NCBI GenBank assembly: GCA_046160725.1
Contig: JBJXHB010000194.1
Span: 1 to 15,678 of the forward strand
Source of the DNA: JBJXHB01 sp046160725
GTDB lineage: Bacteria > Pseudomonadota > Gammaproteobacteria > Burkholderiales > Burkholderiaceae_C
Length of the DNA: 15,678 nucleotides
Reading direction: 5' to 3'
Notes under the pieces: generated by a model
What the model was told of the DNA's origin: nothing
Databases searched by the model: none
The model's input: only the letters and a program-made list of their open reading frames with translations
Translations under genes and position numbers: made by a program
Part shown: positions 7,240-15,022 of the stretch, one piece after another
How positions within the stretch are numbered: the stretch's first letter is position 1
How the letters are laid out: every line of letters starts with the position of its first letter

Positions 7240-7779
7240 CTAGTCCGGCTTGCCGGTCGTGATGAGCTTCAGCAACCGCTGGGACTGCTCGGCCAGCACC
7301 TTGTCCACCGCCGGCGCCAGCTTGTCCAGCTCCGCGGCGTCGCTGCCGCTCACGCGATAGGTCAGGCGCATCCGCACCACGCCGTCCTGGGCCGAGGTGA
7401 CCATCGTGAACACGCCCGCTACCGCGCGGTCCTGCAGCGGCCCGAGCCAGGCATTGAGCCGGATCATGGTGCCGGGCAGCACGGTGAGCACCTGGCCATG
7501 CATCACGCTCGCGCCGCCCCAGCGCTCGCACCAGCAGCCGCCGGCCTGCAGGTCCAGGCTCATGTTGGCGGCACTGCCGCTGAAGGTGTGAGCGTTGTGC
7601 CACCAACGCGGCAGCTGGGTGAAGGCGTCGTAGACCTGGGCCGTGGTGGCCGGCACCTCCAGCCGGTAGGTGATCTCGAAGCCACTGGGTGCGCTGCGCA
7701 CCACGTCGGCCCGGGCCGGCATGGCGGCTGCGGCGGCCAGCAGCACCGAGGTCAGCCAACGGGCGATCAGGTTCCTCAT
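7240..7779 (-). CDS. secreted SRPBCC (START-like) family protein
   Basis: This encodes 179 residues with a signal peptide at 1-24 (ALPHA-rich core LLAAAAAMPARA, cleavage before DVV). The mature protein has the START/AHSA1 pattern: EITYRLEVPATTAQVYDAFT (start strand and helix, about 34-53), WWHNAHTFSG, MSLDLQAGGCWCERWGG, a central run ending VLPGTMIRLNAWLGPL, and a long C-terminal helix (about 150-175). The SRPBCC fold has a deep hydrophobic pocket that binds lipids or other nonpolar ligands; the ligand here is unknown. Two cysteines sit two apart (CWC). Ten bases separate it from the DUF1761 gene upstream on the same strand, so they are likely co-transcribed. It is convergent with the propeller gene, six bases away. 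Confidence 0.9.
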   Translation of the reverse strand: MRNLIARWLTSVLLAAAAAMPARADVVRSAPSGFEITYRLEVPATTAQVYDAFTQLPRWWHNAHTFSGSAANMSLDLQAGGCWCERWGGASVMHGQVLTVLPGTMIRLNAWLGPLQDRAVAGVFTMVTSAQDGVVRMRLTYRVSGSDAAELDKLAPAVDKVLAEQSQRLLKLITTGKPD

Positions 7780-7789
7780 GTCCGGCCCC

Positions 7790-8194
7790 CTATTTCCAGG
7801 CCGCCAGCACGCCGCCCATCACCGTGTAGGCCAGCACCTGGTAGCCGCTGTTGATCAGCCACAGCTTCAGGCTGCGCTGCTCGAACAAGTAGATCACGCC
7901 CAATGACATCGAGACCCAGCCCAGGCCGGCCGCGACGCCGGCGAACAGGCCGAAGCCGATGGTCGCCTTGGCGCCGATGAACGCCGCCAGGTTGAAGGCC
8001 ATCACCAGGTTGGCGATGGCCGAGAGGCCGAACACCTTGGCCAGGTTGGCCTGGCGCGTCTGCTCCTCGGTCAGACCGGCTTCGCGCATCCAGACCTTGG
8101 CAAACAGGATGGGCGAGTACCAGAGCCCACCGATGACGAAAGCCAGCAGCGCCGACACCAGCACCGCGACAATGTTGAAGGAAACCGATTCCAT
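7790..8194 (-). CDS. DUF1761 family membrane protein
   Basis: This encodes 134 residues with four hydrophobic segments covering most of the chain. The family signature GLWYSPILFAKVWM (about 22-35), followed by REAGLTEEQ, identifies DUF1761, a group of small inner-membrane proteins without a known role. The start at 8194 has AGGAG about eight bases upstream on the minus strand (CAGGAGCAGACGC before the ATG). The frame is open further upstream, but that extension reads as out-of-character sequence. It is the first gene of a probable operon with the SRPBCC gene and is divergent from the sensor kinase gene 87 bp away. Confidence 0.92.
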   Translation of the reverse strand: MESVSFNIVAVLVSALLAFVIGGLWYSPILFAKVWMREAGLTEEQTRQANLAKVFGLSAIANLVMAFNLAAFIGAKATIGFGLFAGVAAGLGWVSMSLGVIYLFEQRSLKLWLINSGYQVLAYTVMGGVLAAWK

Positions 8195-8281
8195 GCGTCT
8201 GCTCCTGTTCGTGAACGTGACGGCGGCCATGTTGCGCCGCGGCCACGCACCGGCGCAAGCGGCCGCCGGCCGAAACCGCAC

Positions 8282-9406
8282 ATGAGCGCTCCGAACCCCG
8301 CTACCGCGTTGCCGAAGCCGCTGCAGGACGCGCCGGGCCCGGAGCCGTCCGCCGGCACCGGCGGCGCAGGCGTGCGTTTCGACGACCGGCCGATGATGCT
8401 GATCGGCTCGGTCGGCTTTGGCCTGGCCATCCCCTGGCTGGCCGGGTTGTTCGGCCCCTATCGGCCGCCGCAGGCGCTGTGGTGGGCCGGCCAGGCCTGG
8501 TTCATCGTGCTGGCCTTGGCCATCTGGGGCGGCAACCGCTGGCTGCTGTTCAAGCAGCGCGAGCACCTGGACTGGTTCAGCCAGCCGATGCGCAAGCTGC
8601 TGATGCTGGTGACGGCCAATGTGCTGTACACCGCGCCGGTCACCTTGCTCGGCCTGCTGGCCTGGTTTGCGCTGGCCGGGCTGCCGGTGGACCGCAATGC
8701 CCTGCAGGTGGTGGCGCTGGCCAACGTGATCTGCGTGCTGTTCGTCACCCATGCCTACGAGACGCTGTTCCTGATCCGCGAGCGCGAGTCCGACCTGATG
8801 CGGGTGGAGCGGCTGGAGCGGCTGCGCGCACAGGCCGAGCTGGGCGCGCTGAAGGCCCAGGTCGACCCGCATTTCCTGTTCAACAGCCTGAACTCACTGG
8901 GCCACCTGATGACGCGCGATGCGCTGCGGGCCCGGGAGTTCTGCGACCTGCTGGCCGAGGTCTACCGCTACGTGCTGGACAGCCGCCAGCGCGACCTGGT
9001 GCCGCTGGCCGCGGAGCTGGACTTCCTGCGCCAGTACCACCGGCTGCTGACCCTGCGTTTCGGCGCGGCGATCACGCTGGACGGCGACGGCGCCTGGGAC
9101 AAGGCCGACATCGCGCGCTGGCAGGTCGCGCCCATGGCCCTGCAGACCCTGCTGGAAAACGCCGTCAAGCACAACCAGGCGCTGGCCGATGCGCCGCTGC
9201 GGCTGGACCTGCGGCTGCACGACGGCACGGTCACCGCCGGCAACGCCGTTCGCCCGCGCCTGGGCGGCACGGCAGGCGGCGGCATCGGCCTGGCCAACCT
9301 GGACGAGCGCTGCCGCTGGCTGGCCGGGCGCGGCCTGGTGGTGCGCGACGCCGGCGGCCGCTTCGAGGTCGAGGTGCCGCTGGTGCCGGCGCAGGAGCGC
9401 CCATGA
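8282..9406 (+). CDS. LytS/YehU-type sensor histidine kinase
   Basis: This encodes 374 residues, the sensor of a two-component system. Four membrane segments lie at about 39-60, 66-90, 106-134 and 139-166, with little extracytoplasmic sequence, so the signal is probably sensed in or near the membrane. A coiled-coil-like linker (RVERLERLRAQAELGALKAQ) leads to the His_kinase motif QVDPHFLFNSLNSL, with the phospho-accepting His at 197. The ATP-binding domain has LLENAVKHN (N box, about 290-298) and GGGIGLANL (332-340). The usual DxGxG segment is replaced by TAGNAVRPR, a variant I associate with proteobacterial LytS relatives. ATG 8282 has no strong ribosome site. The stop overlaps the start of the response regulator gene (ATGA). 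Confidence 0.93.
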   Translation: MSAPNPATALPKPLQDAPGPEPSAGTGGAGVRFDDRPMMLIGSVGFGLAIPWLAGLFGPYRPPQALWWAGQAWFIVLALAIWGGNRWLLFKQREHLDWFSQPMRKLLMLVTANVLYTAPVTLLGLLAWFALAGLPVDRNALQVVALANVICVLFVTHAYETLFLIRERESDLMRVERLERLRAQAELGALKAQVDPHFLFNSLNSLGHLMTRDALRAREFCDLLAEVYRYVLDSRQRDLVPLAAELDFLRQYHRLLTLRFGAAITLDGDGAWDKADIARWQVAPMALQTLLENAVKHNQALADAPLRLDLRLHDGTVTAGNAVRPRLGGTAGGGIGLANLDERCRWLAGRGLVVRDAGGRFEVEVPLVPAQERP

Positions 9407-10194
9407 CCGCCTGGCAGGTGTTCATCGCCGAGGACGAGCCGCCGGCCCGGGAGCGCCTGGTCGAGGCGCTGCAGCGCGTGCAGCCGGGCGCCCGGGTCGT
9501 CGGCTGGGCCGACAGCGTGCACGGTACCGGGCAGTGGCTGGCGACGCACCCGGCGCCGGACCTGCTGCTGCTGGACATCCAGCTGGCCGACGGCCTGTCC
9601 CTGGAGCTGTTCCGCGACCGCCCGCTGGCGTTGCCGGTGATCTTCACCACCGCCTATGACCGCTTTGCGCTGCAGGCCTTCGAGGCGCTGGCGGTGGACT
9701 ACCTGCTCAAGCCGGTGGCCGATGCGGCGCTGGCAGCGGCCTTCGACAAGGCCGCACGCTGGCGCCAGGCGCTGGCCCCGGGGGCCGACCGGATTGCCGA
9801 GCTGCTGGGCGCATTGGCGGCGCCCGGCAGTGGCCAGGGCCGCGCGGTTGCCGCGCCGCGGCGGCGCATCGTGGTCCGGCGCGGCGCGCAGTTCCAGGTG
9901 CTGGCGCTGGACCAGGTGGCCTATGTGGTCAGTGTGGACAAGGCCAGCGTCGTGGTCACCCGCGACGGCACACGGCTGCAGCTGGATGCGCCGCTGGCCG
10001 AGCTGGAGGCCACGCTGGAGCCGGCGCAGTGGTTCCGGGCCAATCGACAACTGCTGTTGTCGGCCGGCGCGGTGCTGGGCTGGGCCGCCGCCGGGCGCGG
10101 CCGCCTGCGCGTGCAGCTGCAGCCCGCCCTGGCGGGCGACGTGACCATCAGCCAGGAGCGGGCGGCGGCGTTCAGGGATTGGCTGGCGGGCTGA
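9403..10194 (+). CDS. LytTR-family response regulator
   Basis: This encodes 263 residues, translated from ATG 9403 within the ATGA overlap; AGGAG lies at 9392-9396. The receiver domain (about 1-120) has the acidic pair E10-D11, the phospho-accepting D58 in LLLLDIQL, T82 or T83 in FTTAYD, and K103 in YLLKPV. The C-terminal LytTR DNA-binding domain (about 150-260) has VAYVVSVDKASVVVTRDG and WFRANRQLLLS; LytTR domains bind direct-repeat sites through beta strands. It is the cognate partner of the upstream kinase and probably an activator or repressor of genes elsewhere, since no obvious target lies beside it. The upstream part of the same open frame (8479-9402) is a shadow of the kinase. Its 3' end overlaps the opposing DUF3482 frame by 23 bp. 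Confidence 0.94.
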   Translation: MTAWQVFIAEDEPPARERLVEALQRVQPGARVVGWADSVHGTGQWLATHPAPDLLLLDIQLADGLSLELFRDRPLALPVIFTTAYDRFALQAFEALAVDYLLKPVADAALAAAFDKAARWRQALAPGADRIAELLGALAAPGSGQGRAVAAPRRRIVVRRGAQFQVLALDQVAYVVSVDKASVVVTRDGTRLQLDAPLAELEATLEPAQWFRANRQLLLSAGAVLGWAAAGRGRLRVQLQPALAGDVTISQERAAAFRDWLAG

Positions 10195-11412
10195 CGACGG
10201 TAGGACCGCCGGGATACAGCAAGGCGAACACCTCGTCCATCGTGTCGGTGAGCAGCCGCTCGACCGCCGCAGCGGCTGCATCGGGCTGGCCGGCCGCGTC
10301 GGTATCCGGCGCCCGGCCCAGCGCCGCAATCAAAGCGTCGCCTCGCGGCACCAGGGCGGCGGCGACCACGCCGGGCCAGTGGGCCGGCGCCTCGGCGTCC
10401 TGCCAGTCGCCTCGCCCGCGGCCAAAGTGGGCCACCGCCAGGTACCGCAGCAGCGCGGCTTGCGCCACCGGCAGCCGGGCCGCGTCGGCAAGGCTCACCC
10501 AGCCGCGCCCGGTGCCGCGTGTCACGTTGATGCCGCGGGCCAGGCCGGCGGCGCCCAGCGCACCCAGCAGGCCGCCGGCCAGCATGCCACCGCCCAAAGT
10601 CAGCCCGCCCGTGACCAGGTCGGCCTTCAGCCCGGCCAGCGCGCCGGTCAGCGCACCGCCGATCAAGGCGGCCCGGCCTTCGCTGAGCCGCGCATGCACG
10701 GCGACCAGGCCGGCGACGCGCTCCAGGATCAGCCCTTGCGCCTGCCCATCCAGGCCGTGAAAGGTCAGCAGCCGCGTCGTGCTGACGCGCATCTCGTCGT
10801 CGGCCAGCGCCGCCAGCGCTGCCTCGGCCTGACCCAGCGCGTCGCCGCGGCCACGGCCCATCGCGGCGCCCAGCTGCTGCCAGCGCAGCGCCAGTGTCCT
10901 CGGCTCGTCGATCTCGACCCGCGCCCGCGCCAGCCGCAGCAGGCCGGCCGCCAGCTCGGCCATGCAGGCTTGGTAGAGCGCGGCGCGGCGCGCCTGCCAG
11001 GCTTGCGCCAGCACATCCATGGCCGGGCGCTAAGGGCCGTCCAGCACGGCGGTGACCGCGTCGAACAGGGCCCGCTCGTGCACCCAGCAGCGGGCAAAGG
11101 CATCCAGGGACAACACCTGCCGCACGCCGGGCCAGGGCGCCAGGTGCGCCTGCCAGGCGGCCTGCTCGGCGGCCTCGTCGGCCGCTGGTCGGGGCGGGCC
11201 GGTCTGATTCAGCAGCACCAGCACCGGCCGGCCAACCCAGGCCAGCAGCTCCATCTCGGCGGCCACATAGGGCGCGGCGGCGGGAGGCTCGGCGGCATTG
11301 ACCAGGTACAGCACCACGTCGGTGGCCTCGCGCACATGGCGCAGGGCTGCTGGCTGGCCCAGAATGGCCGTTCGCGCCAGCGGTCCCAGACCTCCGACAG
11401 GAACCACCCCTG
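10172..11412 (-). pseudogene. broken DUF3482-type GTPase, lacks N-terminus
   Basis: This is the remnant of a P-loop GTPase with a C-terminal DUF3482 membrane-associated domain. Reading 11412 to 10172: the first segment (FLSEVWDRWRERPFWASQQ) belongs to the region after the G3 motif. A missing base near 11347 then shifts the frame. Next comes ALRHVREATDVVLYLVNAAE and VLVLLNQTG, where the NKxD motif would be. A TAG stop at 11030-11032 interrupts the frame, which resumes in phase at once. The DUF3482 part follows (glycine-rich hydrophobic GGALTGALAG..LTLGGGMLAGGLLGALG, then LLRYLAVAHFGRGRGDW). No P-loop (GxxxxGKS/T) or G2/G3 remains. The open frame 11020-10172 (282 codons from ATG 11020) is the longest intact piece and could still be translated. 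The disabling lesions are visible; the pairing with DUF2868 is from memory of homologues. Confidence 0.75.
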
Positions 11413-12720
11413 CGACTGCGCAAAGCGCCGCCACAGCGCCCGTCGCTCGGCCAGGCGCTGCGGCAGCGCGGCAAAGCGCCGGGCGAAGCCGGTCTCGTCG
11501 GTCAACAGCAGCAGCGGCAGCGGGTGGGCGCGCAAGGCCTGCAGAAGGCGTCCCTGACGCTCGTCTTCTGGCGTGGCGCCCAGGTCGGCCCAGGCCAGGC
11601 GCCAGGCCGTGCCATCGGCCACCGCCAGCGTGCTGGCGCGGTCCTCGTCGCCATCGGACAGGGCATCGGCCAGGTCCACCAGCACACATTCGCCCAACAC
11701 GCCCGCAACGCAGTGGCGCAGGCCGGCCTGCGCGTCAGCTGTCGGCGGCAGGCCCAAAGGCAGCAGCTGCACGCGCGGCGCCTGCCCGGCCAGCGCCGCC
11801 AGCAGCGGGCCGAAATAGGTATCGCCCAGGTCCAGCGGCATCTCGCGCGCAAGAGCGGTTGCGCGGCGCATCGCCAGCGCGGCCAGTACCAGCCGCGGCA
11901 GCACCACCCACAGCACAAGCGTGGTCGCGTAGAGGTGGATCCAGTCAGCCGCCGGAGCTTGCGCAGCGGCGCCTGCGGCCAGGCGCATGCCGGCGATGGC
12001 GTCCACGTCCGGTACCGCGATGCCGGTCACGGCGCCGGCCGGCGCCAGCAGCAGGGCCAGCAGGCCATGGACCGCATCGGCATTCAGAAAGGTGCTCTGC
12101 CAGCCGGCCCGGATGTCCAGCACCAGTCCGCGCAGGTACCGCCCGGCCACCCGGCCGAGCGCCAGGGCGGCGGCACCCAGGTGCGCCGCCAGGCCGACCT
12201 GGGCCGCATGCAGCGCCGCCGCGGTGCGCGACCAGAGGTCGATGAAGGCGGCATGGGCCGCCGCCGGGCCGGCCAGCCGGCGCTGCAGGCGGCGGGCAAC
12301 GGCATCGAGCCAGCCGGCCAGGCGCCTTTGGCGGGCGCCTGGCCAGGCCAGGGCCAGGTAGACCAGCAGGTTTCAGGCCACCACGGCCCAGATCGGCGGC
12401 GCCAGCAGGTCGATGCGCGCGCCCCCGGCCAGCGCATCGGTGGCCAGCCCCGCCGCCAGGCCGACCAGCAAGCCGCCGACAGCCCAGGCCGGCAGCCCCG
12501 GGCCCATGGCATCGGCCCGTTGGCGCAGGCCGGCGTCGCGCGTGCCCAGGCGCTGCAGGGCGAGCCGCGTGCGGGCCGCCAGGGCTGCGGCGGTGTTGGA
12601 CGGCGCCGCCTGCCGGGCCTGCCGGGTGGCCCAATGGCCGTCCTCGACGGTCCAGGTCGCGCCGGGATGGCTGTCCAGGGCGCGGACCAGCAACAGGCGG
12701 CGCGCGGTGCAGGCATCCAT
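11413..12720 (-). pseudogene. broken DUF2868 membrane protein, fused to the GTPase remnant
   Basis: This is the remnant of a DUF2868 protein. ATG 12720 starts an N-terminal part (RLLLVRALDSHPGATW, then the membrane helix VGGLLVGLAAGLATDALAGG and ARIDLLAPPIWAVVA). It stops at a TGA, 12373-12375. The same frame continues without a gap: NLLVYLALAWPG, AALALGRVAGRYLRGLVLDI, AGWQSTFLNADAVHGLLALLLAP, a second hydrophobic run near 11880-11930, and LLLLTDETGFARRFAALPQRL near its end. I expect Trp at the TGA ('VVAWNLLVYL'), one base from TGG. The last codons (RFAQSQG, about 11410) run straight into GTPase sequence, so the true 3' end appears deleted. The DUF2868 signature (GRYLRGL..RAGWQSTFL) is clear. 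The function of the family is unknown to me beyond its usual pairing with a DUF3482 GTPase. Confidence 0.75.
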
Positions 12721-12752
12721 CGGGCAGCACTGTAGCCCTGCGACGGGCTACC

Positions 12753-12758
12753 TATAAT
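12753..12758 (+). promoter_or_regulatory. TATAAT -10 box for the cytochrome gene
   Basis: A perfect TATAAT on the plus strand lies 67 bases before the ATG at 12826, the only consensus -10 I found in this GC-rich window. No good -35 lies 16-18 bases upstream (CTGTAG-like at best), so it may rely on other contacts or an activator. The start of transcription would be near 12765, leaving a leader of about 60 nt that contains CCGCGG followed by six T residues (12760-12771). The box is also close to the minus-strand DUF2868 start, so the region may carry a divergent promoter. Confidence 0.7.
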
Positions 12759-12825
12759 CCCGCGGTTTTTTGCTCGTCGCGCCATAAGGCGTCGAGCGCT
12801 CCGCACAGCCCCGAGGATTTCCGCC

Positions 12826-13371
12826 ATGAGCGACGCGCAACTGCATGCCGATACAGCCGAGGAGCACGACTCCGGCATCAAGACCCCCAAGCAGCTGATC
12901 GCGGTGGTGACGGCGTCGATCGTGGTGCCGGTGCTGGCCATCCTTCTGCTGGTGGAGTTCGTGGACACCGGCGCCAAGCCGAGCGCGGGCGTCAATGGCC
13001 TGGGTGCCGAGGCAGTGGCGCAGCGCATCGCGCCGGTGGGCCGCATCGAAATCAAGGACACCAGCGACCCGACGTCGATGAAGACTGGCGAGCAGGTCTA
13101 CCAGGTGCAATGCGCCGCCTGCCATGGCACCGGCGCCGCCGGTGCGCCCAAGCTGGCCGATGCCGCTGCCTGGGGCCCACGCCTGAAGGCCGGCTACGAC
13201 GGCCTGATGACGTCTGCCATGAAGGGCAAGGGCAGCATGGGTCCGCAGGGCGGCGGCGACTTCAGCGACACCGAGATCGGCCGCGCCGTGGTCTACATGG
13301 CCAACCAGGCCGGCGCGAAGATGGCCGAGCCGAAGATGCCCGCCGCGGCTGCCTCCGCCGCCAGCAAGTAG
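12826..13371 (+). CDS. membrane-anchored c5-type cytochrome c
   Basis: This encodes 181 residues of an electron-transfer protein of the periplasm. An N-terminal uncleaved anchor lies at about 22-45 (PKQLIAVVTASIVVPVLAIL). After a linker comes the heme domain: CAACH at 96-100 gives the two thioether cysteines and proximal His, and M138 in KGKGSMGPQGG is the likely distal ligand. The end is an Ala/Pro-rich tail. The order GEQVY..QCAACHGTG..GAPKLAD..W then MKGKGSMGPQGGG..SDTEIGRAVVYMAN is typical of the c5 family. GAGGA at 12813-12817 sits eight bases before the ATG. It is convergent with the minus-strand gene ending at 13418 and divergent from the broken DUF2868 gene. It probably passes electrons to a terminal oxidase, but no partner is in the window. 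Confidence 0.94.
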   Translation: MSDAQLHADTAEEHDSGIKTPKQLIAVVTASIVVPVLAILLLVEFVDTGAKPSAGVNGLGAEAVAQRIAPVGRIEIKDTSDPTSMKTGEQVYQVQCAACHGTGAAGAPKLADAAAWGPRLKAGYDGLMTSAMKGKGSMGPQGGGDFSDTEIGRAVVYMANQAGAKMAEPKMPAAAASAASK

Positions 13372-13383
13372 CCCGCGCTCACC

Positions 13384-13402
13384 TGGGCCCGGGCCCGGCC
13401 CA
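13384..13402. terminator. possible bidirectional hairpin between convergent genes
   Basis: TGGGCC at 13384-13389 pairs with GGCCCA at 13397-13402 across a 7-base loop, in the 46-bp gap between the convergent genes ending at 13371 (plus) and 13418 (minus). The position suits a shared terminator, but there is no T-run on either strand, so intrinsic termination is doubtful. Confidence 0.3.
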
Positions 13403-13417
13403 AAGCCCGACTGGCTC

Positions 13418-13963
13418 CTAGCGCCCTGCCGCGGCCTGTATCGCCTGCGGGCTGCGCACGAAGCCGTATCGCCGAGGCAACTCCGCCGCCGGCACTTCCT
13501 GCGGCCGCCACAGGCCTTCCTCCACCGCCTCGGCCGCATCCAGCATGTCCTGCGGATGCACGATGCCCAGGCCCTGCGCCGCGGTCAGGTACAGCCGGCC
13601 GCTCTCGTCGAGCAGGCAGTCCCGGGCCTGCGCGGGCACACCATCGTGACCGGCCACATGGGCGATGCCGTCGGCCCAGCGCACGCGCCAGACCCAGGGC
13701 GTGGCCTCCAGCTCGACGAACACCTGCTGCGGGCCGTTCTGGAAGTACCAGCGCCCCTGCGCGTCGGCCTGGTAGTTGCGCTGGATGAACTCGCGCAGCT
13801 TGTCGTGCCGGATGGCGCTGCCCTTGACCTGCGGAAACGGCCCGGCGTGCTGGATGCGGTCGTCGCGCATGTACCAGTCGCCGCGCGCGTCCAGGGCCAG
13901 CCAGCCGTAGCAGGCCGGCACGTTGGGCCATTTCTTCAGGGCGGCCTTGACGATGTCGTCCAT
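13418..13963 (-). CDS. conserved protein of unknown function
   Basis: This encodes a soluble protein of 181 residues starting MDDIVKAALKKWPNVPACYGWLALD. It has no signal peptide or membrane helix. Notable segments are DARGDWYMRDDR (about 25-36), GRWYFQNGPQQVFVELEATPWVWR (about 74-97) and a second part with SGRLYLTAAQGLGIVHPQDML. The repeated pattern 'D..G.WY.RDD' / 'D.GRLYL' suggests several small beta units. I recall close relatives in Burkholderiales annotated as an uncharacterised DUF (in the DUF2940s range, number unsure), next to a YheT-type hydrolase. The ATG at 13963 is chosen because the conserved start lies there; the frame is open further upstream. It follows the hydrolase gene by 52 bp and is probably the last gene of that operon. 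Function is unknown. Confidence 0.87.
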   Translation of the reverse strand: MDDIVKAALKKWPNVPACYGWLALDARGDWYMRDDRIQHAGPFPQVKGSAIRHDKLREFIQRNYQADAQGRWYFQNGPQQVFVELEATPWVWRVRWADGIAHVAGHDGVPAQARDCLLDESGRLYLTAAQGLGIVHPQDMLDAAEAVEEGLWRPQEVPAAELPRRYGFVRSPQAIQAAAGR

Positions 13964-14015
13964 GGTGGTGGCAGCGTAGCAGCGTCGGCAGGCCCTGGCG
14001 GCGCGCCGGGCAAGG

Positions 14016-14999
14016 TCAGCCGGTGGCGTCCATCCAGCCCAGCACCGCCTGCGGCAGGCCCAGCAGCTGGCCGCGCGGCGGCGGGCCCTCGGCAAAGCCG
14101 CAGTGACCGCCATGCGGCGGCTGCCAAAGCGTGACGAAACGGCCGACCTGGTCGGCGCGCGGCAGGCTGGCGGCCGGCACGAAGGGGTCGTTGCGCGCGT
14201 TCAGGCACAGCGCCGGTATGCGGATGCGATGCAGGTGCGGCTTGGCCGAGGCCCGGTGCCAGTAGTCGTCGGTGTCCTTGAAGCCGTGCAGCGGCGCCGT
14301 GACGATGTTGTCGAACTCGTACAGGTCGCGGCTGCGCAGCATGGCGTCGCGGTCGAACAGGCCCGGGTGCTGGTGCCACTTGGCCAGCGCCTTGGGCTTC
14401 ATCGAGCGCAGGAACATCCGGGTGTAGACCAGCCGGTTGAAGCCGCGGCCGATGGCCTGGCCCGAGGCCGCCAGGTCCAGCGGCGAGCAGATGGCGGCCA
14501 CCATAGACGCGGTGGCGGCGGCGCTGTCGCCGGCCTCCTCGGCCCAGCGCATCAGCGCATTGCCGCCCAGCGAGATGCCGACCGCCCGCAGCGGCCGGCC
14601 GTGGCGCACGCGCAGCCGCTGCAGGATCCAGCCGATCTCCTCGTGATCGCCGCTGTGATAGGCCCGTGGCGCCCGGTTCAGCTCGCCGGAGCAGCCGCGG
14701 AAGTGCGGCAAGGCCATGGCCCAGCCCTGGCGGCGGCAATGGTGCGCAAAGGCCTGCGCATAGTGGCTGGACGAGCTGCCCTCCAGCCCGTGGAACATCA
14801 CCAGCAGCGGCGCCGCCGCGTCGCCGATGGCCGGTGCATCGAGCAGAAAATCGACATCGATGAAGTCGCCGTCCGGCGTGTCCCAGCGCTCGCGCTGCCA
14901 GCGCGGCGGCGGGCCGTGCCAGCGCCGCGACGCCAGCGCGGGCCAGATGCTCTGGGCATTGCCGCCGGGCAGCCACCAGGGGCCGCGGTGATGCTGCAT
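14016..14999 (-). CDS. alpha/beta-fold hydrolase of the YheT family
   Basis: This encodes 327 residues of a hydrolase of the alpha/beta superfamily. HGLEGSS (70-76) lies at the oxyanion-forming strand, and HFRGCSGELNR (99-109) and YHSGDHEE (114-121) are YheT hallmarks. The nucleophile is S143 in GISLGGNAL, the acid D271 in NARNDPF, and the base H299 in PHGGHCGF. Length fits the family. The enzymes are esterase-like, and the natural substrate is not established. The start at 14999 is 23 bp from the stop of the NTF2-like gene, so the two are probably co-transcribed. No signal peptide is visible; the N-terminus (WWLPGGNAQSIWP) matches the usual YheT beginning as I recall it, supporting the start. 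Confidence 0.94.
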   Translation of the reverse strand: MQHHRGPWWLPGGNAQSIWPALASRRWHGPPPRWQRERWDTPDGDFIDVDFLLDAPAIGDAAAPLLVMFHGLEGSSSSHYAQAFAHHCRRQGWAMALPHFRGCSGELNRAPRAYHSGDHEEIGWILQRLRVRHGRPLRAVGISLGGNALMRWAEEAGDSAAATASMVAAICSPLDLAASGQAIGRGFNRLVYTRMFLRSMKPKALAKWHQHPGLFDRDAMLRSRDLYEFDNIVTAPLHGFKDTDDYWHRASAKPHLHRIRIPALCLNARNDPFVPAASLPRADQVGRFVTLWQPPHGGHCGFAEGPPPRGQLLGLPQAVLGWMDATG

Positions 15000-15022
15000 G
15001 CTGCGGGGCGCTGCCGGGGCCG

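Noticed and set aside
8479..9402. An extension of the response-regulator frame upstream into the kinase gene
   Set aside because: It is a shadow of the kinase; the regulator starts at the ATGA overlap with a ribosome binding site and at the normal receiver N-terminus.
12373..12375. TGA read as selenocysteine
   Set aside because: The expected residue is Trp, not Cys; no selenocysteine insertion hairpin is apparent just after it, and other lesions show the locus is decaying.
12760..12771. CCGCGG plus six T residues as an intrinsic terminator
   Set aside because: The stem is too short and it lies just downstream of a consensus -10, inside the cytochrome leader.
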